This document shows, one piece after another, positions 1 through 7,308 of a stretch of 14,550 bases of DNA (the stretch's first letter is position 1; each line of letters opens with the position of its first letter). Both the position numbers and the translations under genes were made by a program. The stretch covers positions 1-14,550 of the forward strand of contig CAMLEO010000180.1 in assembly GCA_946478975.1 (NCBI GenBank), written 5' to 3'. Under the pieces are notes generated by a model. That model was not told where the DNA came from, did not search any database, and worked only from the letters and a program-made list of their open reading frames with translations. This DNA is from an uncultured Steroidobacter sp. (GTDB lineage: Bacteria > Pseudomonadota > Gammaproteobacteria > Steroidobacterales > Steroidobacteraceae).

Positions 1-1
1 G

Positions 2-889
2 GCATCACCGACTACGCCTTTGCGCTGCGTAACGAGCATGTGGTGCGGGAATATAACCGAGCCGAATTGTTTGAACATCTGGGAAGCGCAGTTCGGCGAC
101 TTCGCCAACGGCGCCCAGGTGATCATCGATCAGTTCATCAGCTCCGGCGAATCCAAGTGGGGCCGCCTGTGCGGCGTCACGTTGATGCTGCCGCATGGCT
201 ATGAAGGCCAGGGCCCGGAACATTCCTCCGCGCGCCTGGAGCGTTTCCTGCAGTTGTGCGCCGAGCAGAACATGCAGGTGTGCGTGCCGTCGACGCCGGC
301 GCAGATGTTCCACATGCTGCGTCGGCAGATGAAACAGAGCTTCCGCAAGCCGCTGATCATCATGTCGCCGAAGAGCCTGCTGCGTCACAAGCTGTCGGTG
401 TCGCAGCTCGACGATCTGACGCAGGGTTCGTTCCGCACCGTCATCGACGAGATCGACGACATCCAGGCGTCGAAGGTGACGCGCGTGGTGTTCGCGTCGG
501 GCAAAGTTTATTTCGACTTGCTCGACTCGCGCCGTGGCGACGCTCTTCACAACATCGCGATCGTGCGCGTGGAGCAGTTGTATCCGTTCCCGGCGGAAGA
601 GTACGCGTCCATCATCAAGAAGTACTCCAACGCGAAAGAAATCGTCTGGTGCCAGGAAGAGCCGCAGAATCAGGGCGCCTGGTACCAGATTCGCCATCGC
701 CTGCAGGAGTCGCTGTCGAAGGATCACCAGCTGCTGTACGCAGGCCGCGCTCCGGCGGCCGCTCCGGCCACGGGCCTCGCGCAAATGCACCAGGAACAAC
801 AGCAGGCGCTGGTCGACGCCGCGCTGCGTTCCACCAGCACCGAAGAATCCCTGCGGCACACCACGCGGCTCAAAGCTGCGAGCAAGTGA
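2..889 (+). CDS. sucA: 2-oxoglutarate dehydrogenase E1 component, C-terminal third (5' end outside window)
   Basis: Thiamine-diphosphate E1 subunit of the 2-oxoglutarate dehydrogenase complex. It decarboxylates 2-oxoglutarate and passes the succinyl group to the lipoyl arm of SucB in the cytoplasm. The visible part is the transketolase-like pyrimidine-binding and C-terminal region of E1o. Conserved blocks read NIWEAQFGDFANGAQ, LPHGYEGQGPEHSSARLER, LCAEQNMQVCVPSTPAQM, PLIIMSPKSLLRH, IVRVEQLYPFP and WCQEEPQNQGAWY. About 295 codons are present, against roughly 930 residues for the whole enzyme. The frame is open to the left edge and ends in TGA at 887-889, followed 26 bases later by sucB. Identity is secure from about position 53 rightwards. 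The first 17 or so codons do not match the FEYGY region expected just before TEPN, so the left edge may hold a frameshift or a misassembly. Confidence 0.96.
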   Translation, partial: ASPTTPLRCVTSMWCGNITEPNCLNIWEAQFGDFANGAQVIIDQFISSGESKWGRLCGVTLMLPHGYEGQGPEHSSARLERFLQLCAEQNMQVCVPSTPAQMFHMLRRQMKQSFRKPLIIMSPKSLLRHKLSVSQLDDLTQGSFRTVIDEIDDIQASKVTRVVFASGKVYFDLLDSRRGDALHNIAIVRVEQLYPFPAEEYASIIKKYSNAKEIVWCQEEPQNQGAWYQIRHRLQESLSKDHQLLYAGRAPAAAPATGLAQMHQEQQQALVDAALRSTSTEESLRHTTRLKAASK

Positions 890-915
890 CAGCGGGTCAA
901 TAACAGGATCAAGTG

Positions 916-2142
916 ATGTCAATCGAAATCAAAGTTCCGCAACTGCCCGAGTCTGTTTCCGACGCGACGCTGGTGTCCTGGCACAAGAAGCCCGGCGAAG
1001 CGGTGAGCCGCGATGAGAACCTGGTCGATCTCGAAACCGACAAGGTCGTGCTGGAAGTGCCGGCGCCGTCGGCGGGTGTGATCAAAGAACTCAAGGTCGA
1101 GAACGGCGCGACCGTGACCAGCGGCCAGGTGCTGGCGATTCTCGAAGCGGGTGAAGGTGCGGTTGCTGCCGCGGCTCCTGCTGCGAAGACGGAAGCGCCG
1201 GCCGCTGCTGCTTCGGAATCGAAGGCTGCTGCTGCGACTGGCGGCAAACTCGCGCCGGCCGCCAAGCGCATGGTCGAAGAGCACAAGCTCGATGCCTCGC
1301 AGATCCCCGGCAGCGGCCGTGACGGTCGCGTCAGCAAGGGCGATGTGATTCAGCATATGTCCGGCGGCAGCAAACAACAGGCTGCTCCGGCTCCGGCCGC
1401 GAAGCAGGCTCCGGCGGTCAAGCTGCCGGCCGCGGTCGGTTCGCGTAACGAACAGCGCGTGCCGATGACTCGTCTGCGTGCTCGCATCGCCGAACGTTTG
1501 ATTCAGGCGCAGTCGACGGCTGCGATGCTGACGACGTTCAACGAAGTCGACCTGACGGCGGTGAACGAGATCCGCGCGCGTTACAAAGACAAGTTCGAGA
1601 AGACCCACGGCGTGAAGCTCGGCTTCAGCTCGTTCTTCATCAAGGCGTCGATCGAAGCGCTGCGCAAGTTCCCGGCGGTGAACGCGTCCATCGACGGCAA
1701 CGACATCGTGTATCACGAGTTCTATGACATCGGCGTCGCCGTCTCCACCGAGCGCGGCCTGATGGTGCCGGTCATTCGCAACGCCGAATCGCTCAGCTTC
1801 GCGGAGCTGGAGCAGGGCGTTGGCGACTATGCGAAGAAGGCTCGCGACGGCTCGATTTCGCTGGAAGAGCTCACCGGCGGCACGTTCACGATCACCAACG
1901 GTGGCGTGTTCGGCTCGCTGATGTCGACCCCGATCCTGAACCCGCCGCAGGTCGCGATCCTCGGCATGCACAAGATCCAGGAGCGCCCGATGGTCGTCGA
2001 CGGCGAAATCAAGATTCGCCCGATGATGTACCTGGCGCTGACCTACGACCATCGCATCGTCGATGGCCGCGAGTCGGTGCAGTTCCTGGTCGCGATCAAG
2101 GAAGCGCTGGAAGATCCCGCGCGCCTGCTGCTGCAACTTTAA
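916..2142 (+). CDS. sucB: Dihydrolipoyllysine-residue succinyltransferase, E2 of 2-oxoglutarate dehydrogenase
   Basis: Core E2 subunit that moves the succinyl group from the E1-loaded lipoyl arm to CoA. The protein is 408 aa, the usual SucB length. Residues 1-77 form a lipoyl domain with the lipoylated lysine at K43 in [13 protein letters not shown]. An Ala-rich linker follows. The peripheral subunit-binding domain, about residues 113-150, contains [15 protein letters not shown] and [14 protein letters not shown] second Ala/Pro linker leads to the catalytic acyltransferase domain, about 180-408, with the HxxxDG motif H379-R-I-V-D383-G. The preferred start is the ATG at 916: AGGA at 905-908 lies 7 bases upstream, while the in-frame GTG at 913 would be too close to it. 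The gene sits between sucA and lpdA with gaps of 26 and 16 bases, which indicates one operon. The catalytic domain blocks distinguish it from a pyruvate dehydrogenase E2, and the E1o neighbour supports succinyl specificity. Confidence 0.97.
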   Translation: MSIEIKVPQLPESVSDATLVSWHKKPGEAVSRDENLVDLETDKVVLEVPAPSAGVIKELKVENGATVTSGQVLAILEAGEGAVAAAAPAAKTEAPAAAASESKAAAATGGKLAPAAKRMVEEHKLDASQIPGSGRDGRVSKGDVIQHMSGGSKQQAAPAPAAKQAPAVKLPAAVGSRNEQRVPMTRLRARIAERLIQAQSTAAMLTTFNEVDLTAVNEIRARYKDKFEKTHGVKLGFSSFFIKASIEALRKFPAVNASIDGNDIVYHEFYDIGVAVSTERGLMVPVIRNAESLSFAELEQGVGDYAKKARDGSISLEELTGGTFTITNGGVFGSLMSTPILNPPQVAILGMHKIQERPMVVDGEIKIRPMMYLALTYDHRIVDGRESVQFLVAIKEALEDPARLLLQL

Positions 2143-2158
2143 TAAGAAGCGAGACCTC

Positions 2159-3583
2159 ATGTCCCAGTACGACGTCATCGTCATCGGCGGCGGTCCCGCC
2201 GGTTATCCGGCTGCGATTCGCGCCGGCCAGAACAAGCTCAAGGTCGCGTGCATCGACGAGTGGCAGAACAAGGACGGTTCCTATGCCTTCGGCGGCACCT
2301 GCTTGAATGCGGGCTGCATTCCGTCCAAGGCGATGCTGGAATCTTCCGAGCTCGTGCATCGTGCTCAGCACGAGTTCGCTGCTCACGGCATCAAGGTCGG
2401 CGAAGTCAGCGTCGATGTGGCCACGATGCAGAAGCGTCGCGCCGGCATCGTCAAAGCATCCACGCAGGGCATCAGCGCGCTGTTCAAAGCCGCTGGTGTG
2501 ACGGGCCTGCAAGGTCACGGCAAGCTGCTCAGCGGCAATCGTGTCGAGTACACGAACAAGGACGGCAAGAAAGAAGAGCTGACCGCGAAGCACGTGATCC
2601 TCGCGTCCGGCTCGGCGCCGACGGAGCTGAAGAGCCTGCCGTTCGATGGCAAGCAGGTCGTCGACTCGTGGGGCGCGCTGGAATTCGACGCCGTGCCGAA
2701 GCGCCTGGGCGTGATCGGCGCCGGCGTGATCGGCCTCGAACTCGGCAGCGTGTGGCGCCGCCTGGGCTCGGAAGTCGTCGTGCTCGAAGCGCTCGATACA
2801 TTCCTGCCGATGGCGGACGGCGCGGTCTCGAAGGAAGCTCTCAAGCACTTCAAGAAGCTCGGGCTGGACATCCGCCTGGGTGCGAAGGTCAGCGGTGCCG
2901 ACAAGTCGGCAAGCGGCGTGAAGTTGAAATACACCGACGCCAAGGGCGAGCAGACGGTCGAAGTGGACAAGGTCGTCGTGGCCATCGGCCGCCGTCCTTA
3001 TTCCAAGGATCTGCTCGGCGAAGGCACCGGCGTGCAGCTGGACGAGCGCGGCTTCGTCAAAGTCGATCACGATTGCAAAACCGGCGCGCCGAATGTTTGG
3101 GCGGTCGGCGATCTCGTGCGCGGCCCGATGCTCGCGCACAAGGGCAAGGAAGAGGGCGTGATGGTTGCGGACCTGATCGCCGGCAAAGTGTCCGAAGTGA
3201 ATTACAAGACCATTCCTTCGGTGATCTACACCGCGCCGGAAATCGCCTGGGTCGGCCAGACCGAGGAAGAGGTCAAGAAGAGCGGCCGTGCGTACAAGGT
3301 CGGCTCGTTCCCGTTCCTCGCCAGCGGCCGCGCCCGAGCGATGGAAGCGACCGCCGGCTTTGCGAAGATCGTGGCCGCGCAGGATGACGATGAGATCCTG
3401 GGCGTGCACATCATCGGCCCGATGGCTGGCGAGCTGATCGCCGAGGCGGTGCTGGCGATGGAATATTCGGCGAGCACCGAAGATCTCCAGCGCACCATCC
3501 ACGCGCACCCGACGCTGTCCGAGGCTGTGCACGAGGCGGCGCTGAACGCGGACAAGATCGCGATTGATTTTCCGAATCGCTGA
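2159..3583 (+). CDS. lpdA: Dihydrolipoamide dehydrogenase (E3)
   Basis: FAD-dependent disulfide oxidoreductase that reoxidises the dihydrolipoyl group on E2 and reduces NAD+. The protein is 474 aa. It has an N-terminal FAD-binding motif (GGGPAGYPAAIRA, residues 10-22) and the redox-active disulfide C48/C53 in GGTCLNAGCIPSK. The NAD-binding motif is GVIGAGVIGLELGSVW, around residues 183-198. A second FAD motif includes VWAVGDLVRGPMLAHK. The C-terminal dimerisation domain carries the catalytic pair H450 and E455 in HAHPTLSEAVHE. An insert before the first cysteine (WQNKDGSYAFGG) is typical of E3 proteins encoded next to sucAB in beta- and gammaproteobacteria. The ATG at 2159 was chosen because the protein begins MSQYDVIVIGGG; the frame is open further upstream only as overlap into sucB. 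It is the last gene of the cluster and is followed by a clear terminator. Confidence 0.97.
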   Translation: MSQYDVIVIGGGPAGYPAAIRAGQNKLKVACIDEWQNKDGSYAFGGTCLNAGCIPSKAMLESSELVHRAQHEFAAHGIKVGEVSVDVATMQKRRAGIVKASTQGISALFKAAGVTGLQGHGKLLSGNRVEYTNKDGKKEELTAKHVILASGSAPTELKSLPFDGKQVVDSWGALEFDAVPKRLGVIGAGVIGLELGSVWRRLGSEVVVLEALDTFLPMADGAVSKEALKHFKKLGLDIRLGAKVSGADKSASGVKLKYTDAKGEQTVEVDKVVVAIGRRPYSKDLLGEGTGVQLDERGFVKVDHDCKTGAPNVWAVGDLVRGPMLAHKGKEEGVMVADLIAGKVSEVNYKTIPSVIYTAPEIAWVGQTEEEVKKSGRAYKVGSFPFLASGRARAMEATAGFAKIVAAQDDDEILGVHIIGPMAGELIAEAVLAMEYSASTEDLQRTIHAHPTLSEAVHEAALNADKIAIDFPNR

Positions 3584-3604
3584 TTCCGCGGATCGGTTCG
3601 ATGC

Positions 3605-3641
3605 AACGGCCCGGTGATTGCTACCGGGCCGTTTGCTTTTT
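3605..3641 (+). terminator. Intrinsic terminator of the sucA-sucB-lpdA operon
   Basis: A perfect 11-bp GC-rich stem (AACGGCCCGGT at 3605-3615, its complement at 3623-3633) encloses a 7-base loop (GATTGCT). The stem runs into a T-rich tract ending TTTTT at 3637-3641. It begins 21 bases after the lpdA stop codon. It would end transcription before the permease gene at 3693 and so separates the TCA-cycle operon from the transport operon. Confidence 0.93.
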
Positions 3642-3679
3642 GGAACCCGGCTGTTATGCCCTGACGCCGTGGCATGGGC

Positions 3680-3685
3680 TATCCT
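3680..3685 (+). promoter_or_regulatory. Possible -10 element for the permease operon
   Basis: TATCCT matches the sigma-70 -10 consensus at 4 of 6 positions. It lies in the 51 bases between the lpdA terminator and the permease ATG at 3693. I find no good -35 element at 16-18 bases; CTGACG at 3661-3666 is consensus-like but only 13 bases away. If the element is real, transcription would start at or next to the ATG itself. A new promoter is expected here because of the terminator, but this exact placement is weakly supported. Confidence 0.3.
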
Positions 3686-3692
3686 CGGCCCC

Positions 3693-5018
3693 ATGCATAA
3701 CACCAACAACCCGGACGCATTGTTGTCCCGCGAGCTCGGCACCCGACAACTCGCGGCCACGATATTCAACTACACCGTCGGCAGCGGCATTTTCGTGCTG
3801 CCGGCGCTGGCGGTCGCCAAGCTGGGCACAGCGGCGCCGCTCGCATACGTCGCATGCGCCATCATCATCGGCCTGGTCGTGCTGTGTTTCGCTGAAGCGG
3901 GCAGCCGCGTCTCAGCGACGGGCGGACCTTACGCGTACGTAGAAAGAGCGTTGGGACCTTTCGTCGGCTTCGTCGCGGGCTGCCTGGTGCTGGCCACCGG
4001 ATCGTCCGCCGCCGGCGCCGTGGTCGGCATCGTGACTCGTTCCCTCCTGAAGCTTGCGCCCGGCGCACCGGGATGGGTGACGCCCGTGCTGATCCTGCTG
4101 CTGGTCAGCGTGCTGGTCTCCATCAACTACCGCGGCGTCAAAACCGGCGCGCGAGTGATCGAGCTGGTGACGATCGCAAAGCTGTTGCCGCTGCTCGCGT
4201 TCGTTGCCATCGGCGTGTTTTATATCGAGCCGTCCAATCTGGCGTGGGATCACGTGCCGGATATGAGCCTGGTGCTCGGCACCGCCGGTGTCGTGATCTT
4301 CGCGTTCTCCGGCATCGAAGGCTCGCTGATTCCCAGCGGCGAAGTGAAGAATCCCTCCAAGACCGTGCCGCGCGCCGCGTTTCTCGCGCTGGGCGCAGCT
4401 ACGTTGTTATATCTCGCGATCCAATTCGTCGCGCTCGGCATCATGGGCACGGACTTGGGCAAGGACGATACGACGCCGCTTGCGTCCGCTGCGGGGTCGG
4501 TCGCCGGTTCTACTGCTCGGACCGTTCTCGTCGTCGGTGCGGTCATTTCCATGTTCGGTTACCTGAGCGCGAATGTTTTGTCCGAGCCGCGCGGCTTGTT
4601 CGCGTTCAGCCGCGATGGATTCCTGCCGAAGATTTTCTCGTCGGTACATCCGCGCTTTCATACGCCGCACGTGGCGATTCTGGTCTACGGCCTCATCATC
4701 GCCACCATCGCCCTGTCCGGCACGTATGAAACATTGACGGTGTTTGCGAATCTCGCGGCGCTGACGCTCTATTTCCTGTGCGCCATCGCGGCCTATGTTT
4801 TGCGCAAACGGGACGTTCGCACCGACGGCGAGCCGTTCCTCGCGCCGGGTGGCGCTGTGGTGCCGATCGCGACCTGTTTATCGATTGCGTGGCTGTTCTA
4901 CGAAACCGTCACGATGATCCAGTTCGTATGGCTCGCGGGCGTGATCGCGTTGATCGTGGCGCTGTATGCGGTACGGGCGATTCGTTTGAGGAAGTCCGCT
5001 GCGACGACGGCCGCATGA
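3693..5018 (+). CDS. APC-superfamily amino acid/polyamine permease
   Basis: Integral inner-membrane secondary transporter of the amino acid-polyamine-organocation family; the exact substrate cannot be read from sequence. The protein is 441 aa with about 12 hydrophobic segments, the usual size for the family. The broken first helix carries TVGSGIFVLP (residues 28-37), the substrate-binding glycine-rich segment. The conserved loop EAGSRVSATGGPYAYVERALG (about 68-88) and the helix-6 motif FAFSGIEG followed by PSGEVKNPSKTVPRA are also present. The ATG at 3693 is preferred because earlier in-frame starts, from about 3618, fall inside the lpdA terminator and would add a non-conserved leader. No Shine-Dalgarno sequence precedes it. 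The last codons overlap the next gene in an ATGA junction, so the permease appears translationally coupled to an ABC-type membrane protein, an unusual partner for a secondary transporter. Confidence 0.9.
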   Translation: MHNTNNPDALLSRELGTRQLAATIFNYTVGSGIFVLPALAVAKLGTAAPLAYVACAIIIGLVVLCFAEAGSRVSATGGPYAYVERALGPFVGFVAGCLVLATGSSAAGAVVGIVTRSLLKLAPGAPGWVTPVLILLLVSVLVSINYRGVKTGARVIELVTIAKLLPLLAFVAIGVFYIEPSNLAWDHVPDMSLVLGTAGVVIFAFSGIEGSLIPSGEVKNPSKTVPRAAFLALGAATLLYLAIQFVALGIMGTDLGKDDTTPLASAAGSVAGSTARTVLVVGAVISMFGYLSANVLSEPRGLFAFSRDGFLPKIFSSVHPRFHTPHVAILVYGLIIATIALSGTYETLTVFANLAALTLYFLCAIAAYVLRKRDVRTDGEPFLAPGGAVVPIATCLSIAWLFYETVTMIQFVWLAGVIALIVALYAVRAIRLRKSAATTAA

Positions 5019-6073
5019 GCTGGAAGTCGCTGCCGTCGTGGACTCCGGCGCCGCTGCGACGGCATGTCGTGTTGTTGGTCGAATGGCTGCGGCTGGCGAA
5101 TACGCTGCAGCGGCGGCGCTCCGAAGCAATGCTTTGGGCCGCGGCCGCTGTTGCTTTGACGGTGCTCTTGTCCACGCTCCTGTGGAATCGATTTGTCGCG
5201 GCGGTCGATCTATTGGCGGCCTATTGGGTCCTGACGGCAGTTGTAACTGCTGTGTATGCGGCGAGTTCAGTGGCGCGTCGCCGACGAAGAATTCATGAGC
5301 TTCATTTGCAATCCTGGCTGATCGCCGCGCCGATTCCGCAGGCGAGTGTGCGAGCCTCACAGGCGATTCGCACGCTGTTGCCCATCGTCCTGCAGTTCCT
5401 GCTGGTTGCATCGCTGATTCTGATTGCGGGAGGCGTGAAGGTGACGGCGGCGATTGCAGCCGGATTGCTGCTCGGCGCAGTCGTCGGCTGGAGAACAAGC
5501 GGCGATCATCCCACGACGCGAACGCCTGCATCCAACTACGTTCGAGGGAAGCAGAGCAGGGGATCGCAGGCGTTGTCCGGTTGGCCGATCGCACAAGTGC
5601 GTGCATGGAGCCGGCCGGAGAACTCGCGCTACGTGCTCATCGTCGCACTGTTCGCCGTGCAGGGCGGTTCGTCGGCTGTTCTCGGTTTGTCCGTCGTGGC
5701 GCTGTATTTTCTCGGCAGCTATCTCGCCGCGTTGTTCTCCGCTGTGATCAGCGTCGGCAAGTCGGCGAGCACGTGGCTGCGTTCCACGCCGATGGCGCTG
5801 AGTGAGTTTGTTTGGATCTTGTGCCGGCGAGCTTTGCTTCACCAGGTGATCGGAACATCGCTGGCGGCGGGATTCATGTTGTTGCTGGGTGCGCCGCTCC
5901 TGCCGACGCTGCAAATCGTGGCGCTGTGGCTGGGGCTGGTGATTTCCGTGTCCGGCTGTGCGCTCGTCGACAGTTATCGCGGGCGCTCGCCGCTGGTCAA
6001 AATGGCTCTGTGCGTCGTGGCATGGGGTGCAGTCCTGGCCGTGTTGCAACTTCGATCTGCGGAGCGAGCATGA
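5015..6073 (+). CDS. Polytopic membrane protein, probable membrane subunit of an ABC transporter
   Basis: I do not recognise a named family. The protein is 352 aa. By eye it has about eight hydrophobic segments, near residues 39-57, 63-83, 118-138, 143-158, 205-225, 226-246, 278-297 and 299-346 (the last probably two passes). A hydrophilic stretch, about 160-203, splits it into two halves. The ATG at 5015 overlaps the permease stop (ATGA), and its own stop overlaps the start of an ABC ATPase gene (6070-6073). This arrangement makes it the likely membrane-spanning partner of that ATPase, in the manner of ABC-2 type exporters, but that role is inferred from position and hydrophobicity only. Two similar segments, WLIAAPIP near residue 101 and WLRSTPM near 254, may be equivalent ATPase-coupling loops in the two halves. 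No periplasmic substrate-binding protein is encoded nearby, which favours export over import. Confidence 0.75.
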   Translation: MSWKSLPSWTPAPLRRHVVLLVEWLRLANTLQRRRSEAMLWAAAAVALTVLLSTLLWNRFVAAVDLLAAYWVLTAVVTAVYAASSVARRRRRIHELHLQSWLIAAPIPQASVRASQAIRTLLPIVLQFLLVASLILIAGGVKVTAAIAAGLLLGAVVGWRTSGDHPTTRTPASNYVRGKQSRGSQALSGWPIAQVRAWSRPENSRYVLIVALFAVQGGSSAVLGLSVVALYFLGSYLAALFSAVISVGKSASTWLRSTPMALSEFVWILCRRALLHQVIGTSLAAGFMLLLGAPLLPTLQIVALWLGLVISVSGCALVDSYRGRSPLVKMALCVVAWGAVLAVLQLRSAERA

Positions 6074-6798
6074 GCACGATCTTGCTGGACATTCGTCAGG
6101 TGCACGCGAGATACGGCAAGCAGGAAATCCTGCGCGGCGTGAGCTTGCAGATCGGGACGGGGGAGTGGTTTTGTTTGCTTGGTCCGAACGGCGTCGGCAA
6201 GAGCACGCTGGTGCGCTGTATCGGCGGCGCAGTCACGCCGACGCAAGGTGACGTGCAGATCGCCGGCCGCTCAGTCGTTGCAGACCCGATCGAAGCCAAG
6301 CGTCGGCTCGGTTTTGCCTGCGCCCCGGAACAATTGCCTGACTTGCTCACCGGCGCGCAGTGCCTGGAAACATTCGCGCACGCCAAAGGATTGAGCGAGC
6401 TCGATGCGGACGTGCTCGAGCTCGCGACCGAACTGCGGTTCGATCGATACCTGAATCAGTTTGTCGACACGTATTCGCTCGGCACGCGCCAGAAACTTTG
6501 TGTGTTGCTGGCGCTGCTGGGCGAGCCGTCCGTGATCGTGCTCGACGAGGCGTTCAACGGCCTCGACCCGGCGAGCGCGTTGGTGGTGAAACATTACTTG
6601 CAGCGGCGATTGGTCGCGGGGCGGGGCTGCGTGCTGCTGGCCACACATTCGCTCGACATCGTCGAGCATTACGCCGACAAGGCAGCGCTGCTCATCGATG
6701 GCCGCATCGTCAGAGAATGGACCGACAGCGAAATCGCCGGCCTTCGTGAGCAAGGTGCGAACGCCTTCGAAGCGGCGCTCGCGTCGGCGGCGGGTTAG
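6070..6798 (+). CDS. ABC transporter ATP-binding protein
   Basis: Cytoplasmic ATPase subunit that would power the membrane protein encoded just upstream. The protein is 242 aa, a single nucleotide-binding domain. Walker A is GPNGVGKST (residues 38-46, K44). A Q-loop-like segment follows at about 80-86 (ACAPEQL). The signature is the variant YSLGTRQK in place of LSGGQ, Walker B is VIVLDEAFNGLDP, and the switch histidine is in LATHS. The YSLGxRQ signature and NGLDP D-loop are typical of ATPases in ABC-2 export systems, drug or multi-component. The usual DEPTNGLD is DEAFNGLD here; the catalytic glutamate is kept. The start ATG at 6070 overlaps the previous stop by 4 bases. The gene ends convergently with the minus-strand cupin gene, overlapping it by 4 bases. 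The transported substrate is unknown. Confidence 0.92.
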   Translation: MSTILLDIRQVHARYGKQEILRGVSLQIGTGEWFCLLGPNGVGKSTLVRCIGGAVTPTQGDVQIAGRSVVADPIEAKRRLGFACAPEQLPDLLTGAQCLETFAHAKGLSELDADVLELATELRFDRYLNQFVDTYSLGTRQKLCVLLALLGEPSVIVLDEAFNGLDPASALVVKHYLQRRLVAGRGCVLLATHSLDIVEHYADKAALLIDGRIVREWTDSEIAGLREQGANAFEAALASAAG

Positions 6799-7283
6799 GA
6801 ACCTAATCCCGGCACGCGAGAGCCGACGGGCGCTTTGCTCACCCAGCTCTGAAAGTGCGCAATACCGGCGCTGCCTTCCTCGGGCGCCCACGGCGCGAAC
6901 TCCGCCGCGGTGGCCGGATCGTACGGACCTTCCTTCACTTCCAGAAACGCCGCGCCATCCGTGAGCGGCAGCAGCGTATGTAACGTGCCTTCCGGCAGCT
7001 CGTACGCGAGATTCGGCGTGCCTTCGCCGACGATGTAACGGCCGGTGATGTGGCCGCCGTCGTCGAACAGCACCATCTCGAACCGGCCGCGGATCACCGT
7101 GACCAGCTCCGATTTAGTCCAGTGCCGATGCGGGCGAACGTACGTGTCGCGCCAGGCAACGATGACGAAACGCTGCACCGAGTCGGTCGGCGACGTGTGC
7201 AGGTTGTGATGAGCGCGGCGTCTCGGGCTGGCGGCAGCCTTGGCGGCGAGCTCGTCGAGCAAAGTCGTGGAAATCAATTTCAT
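6795..7283 (-). CDS. WbuC-family cupin-fold metalloprotein
   Basis: Small cupin protein of 162 aa resembling WbuC, a family often found in O-antigen and polysaccharide clusters whose biochemical function is not established. The N-terminus (MKLISTTLLDELAAKAAASP, then RAHHNLHTSPTDSVQR) and the C-terminal EVKEGPYDP...FAPWAPEEG are characteristic of the family. The cupin metal site is visible: H52 and H54 in RPHRHW, E59, and H102 in LPEGTLHTL. The start ATG (complement of 7281-7283) follows the relA stop by 25 bases on the same strand, so the two are probably co-transcribed, with relA first. No clear Shine-Dalgarno sequence is seen. Its stop codon lies inside the end of the convergent ABC ATPase gene. 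No other surface-polysaccharide gene is present in the window, so its role here is open. Confidence 0.88.
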   Translation of the reverse strand: MKLISTTLLDELAAKAAASPRRRAHHNLHTSPTDSVQRFVIVAWRDTYVRPHRHWTKSELVTVIRGRFEMVLFDDGGHITGRYIVGEGTPNLAYELPEGTLHTLLPLTDGAAFLEVKEGPYDPATAAEFAPWAPEEGSAGIAHFQSWVSKAPVGSRVPGLGS

Positions 7284-7308
7284 GACTGATTCGATGGAAT
7301 GTTGCAGC

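Noticed and set aside
3618..3692. An upstream start that would extend the APC permease by 25 residues
   Set aside because: It begins inside the loop of the lpdA terminator and adds a non-conserved leader. The family's N-terminus fits the ATG at 3693.
919..3769. Very long open frames on the minus strand opposite sucB and lpdA
   Set aside because: They lie opposite unmistakable sucB and lpdA genes. Their translations are Arg/His/Asp-rich with no recognisable domain, as expected from the reverse complement of GC-rich codons.
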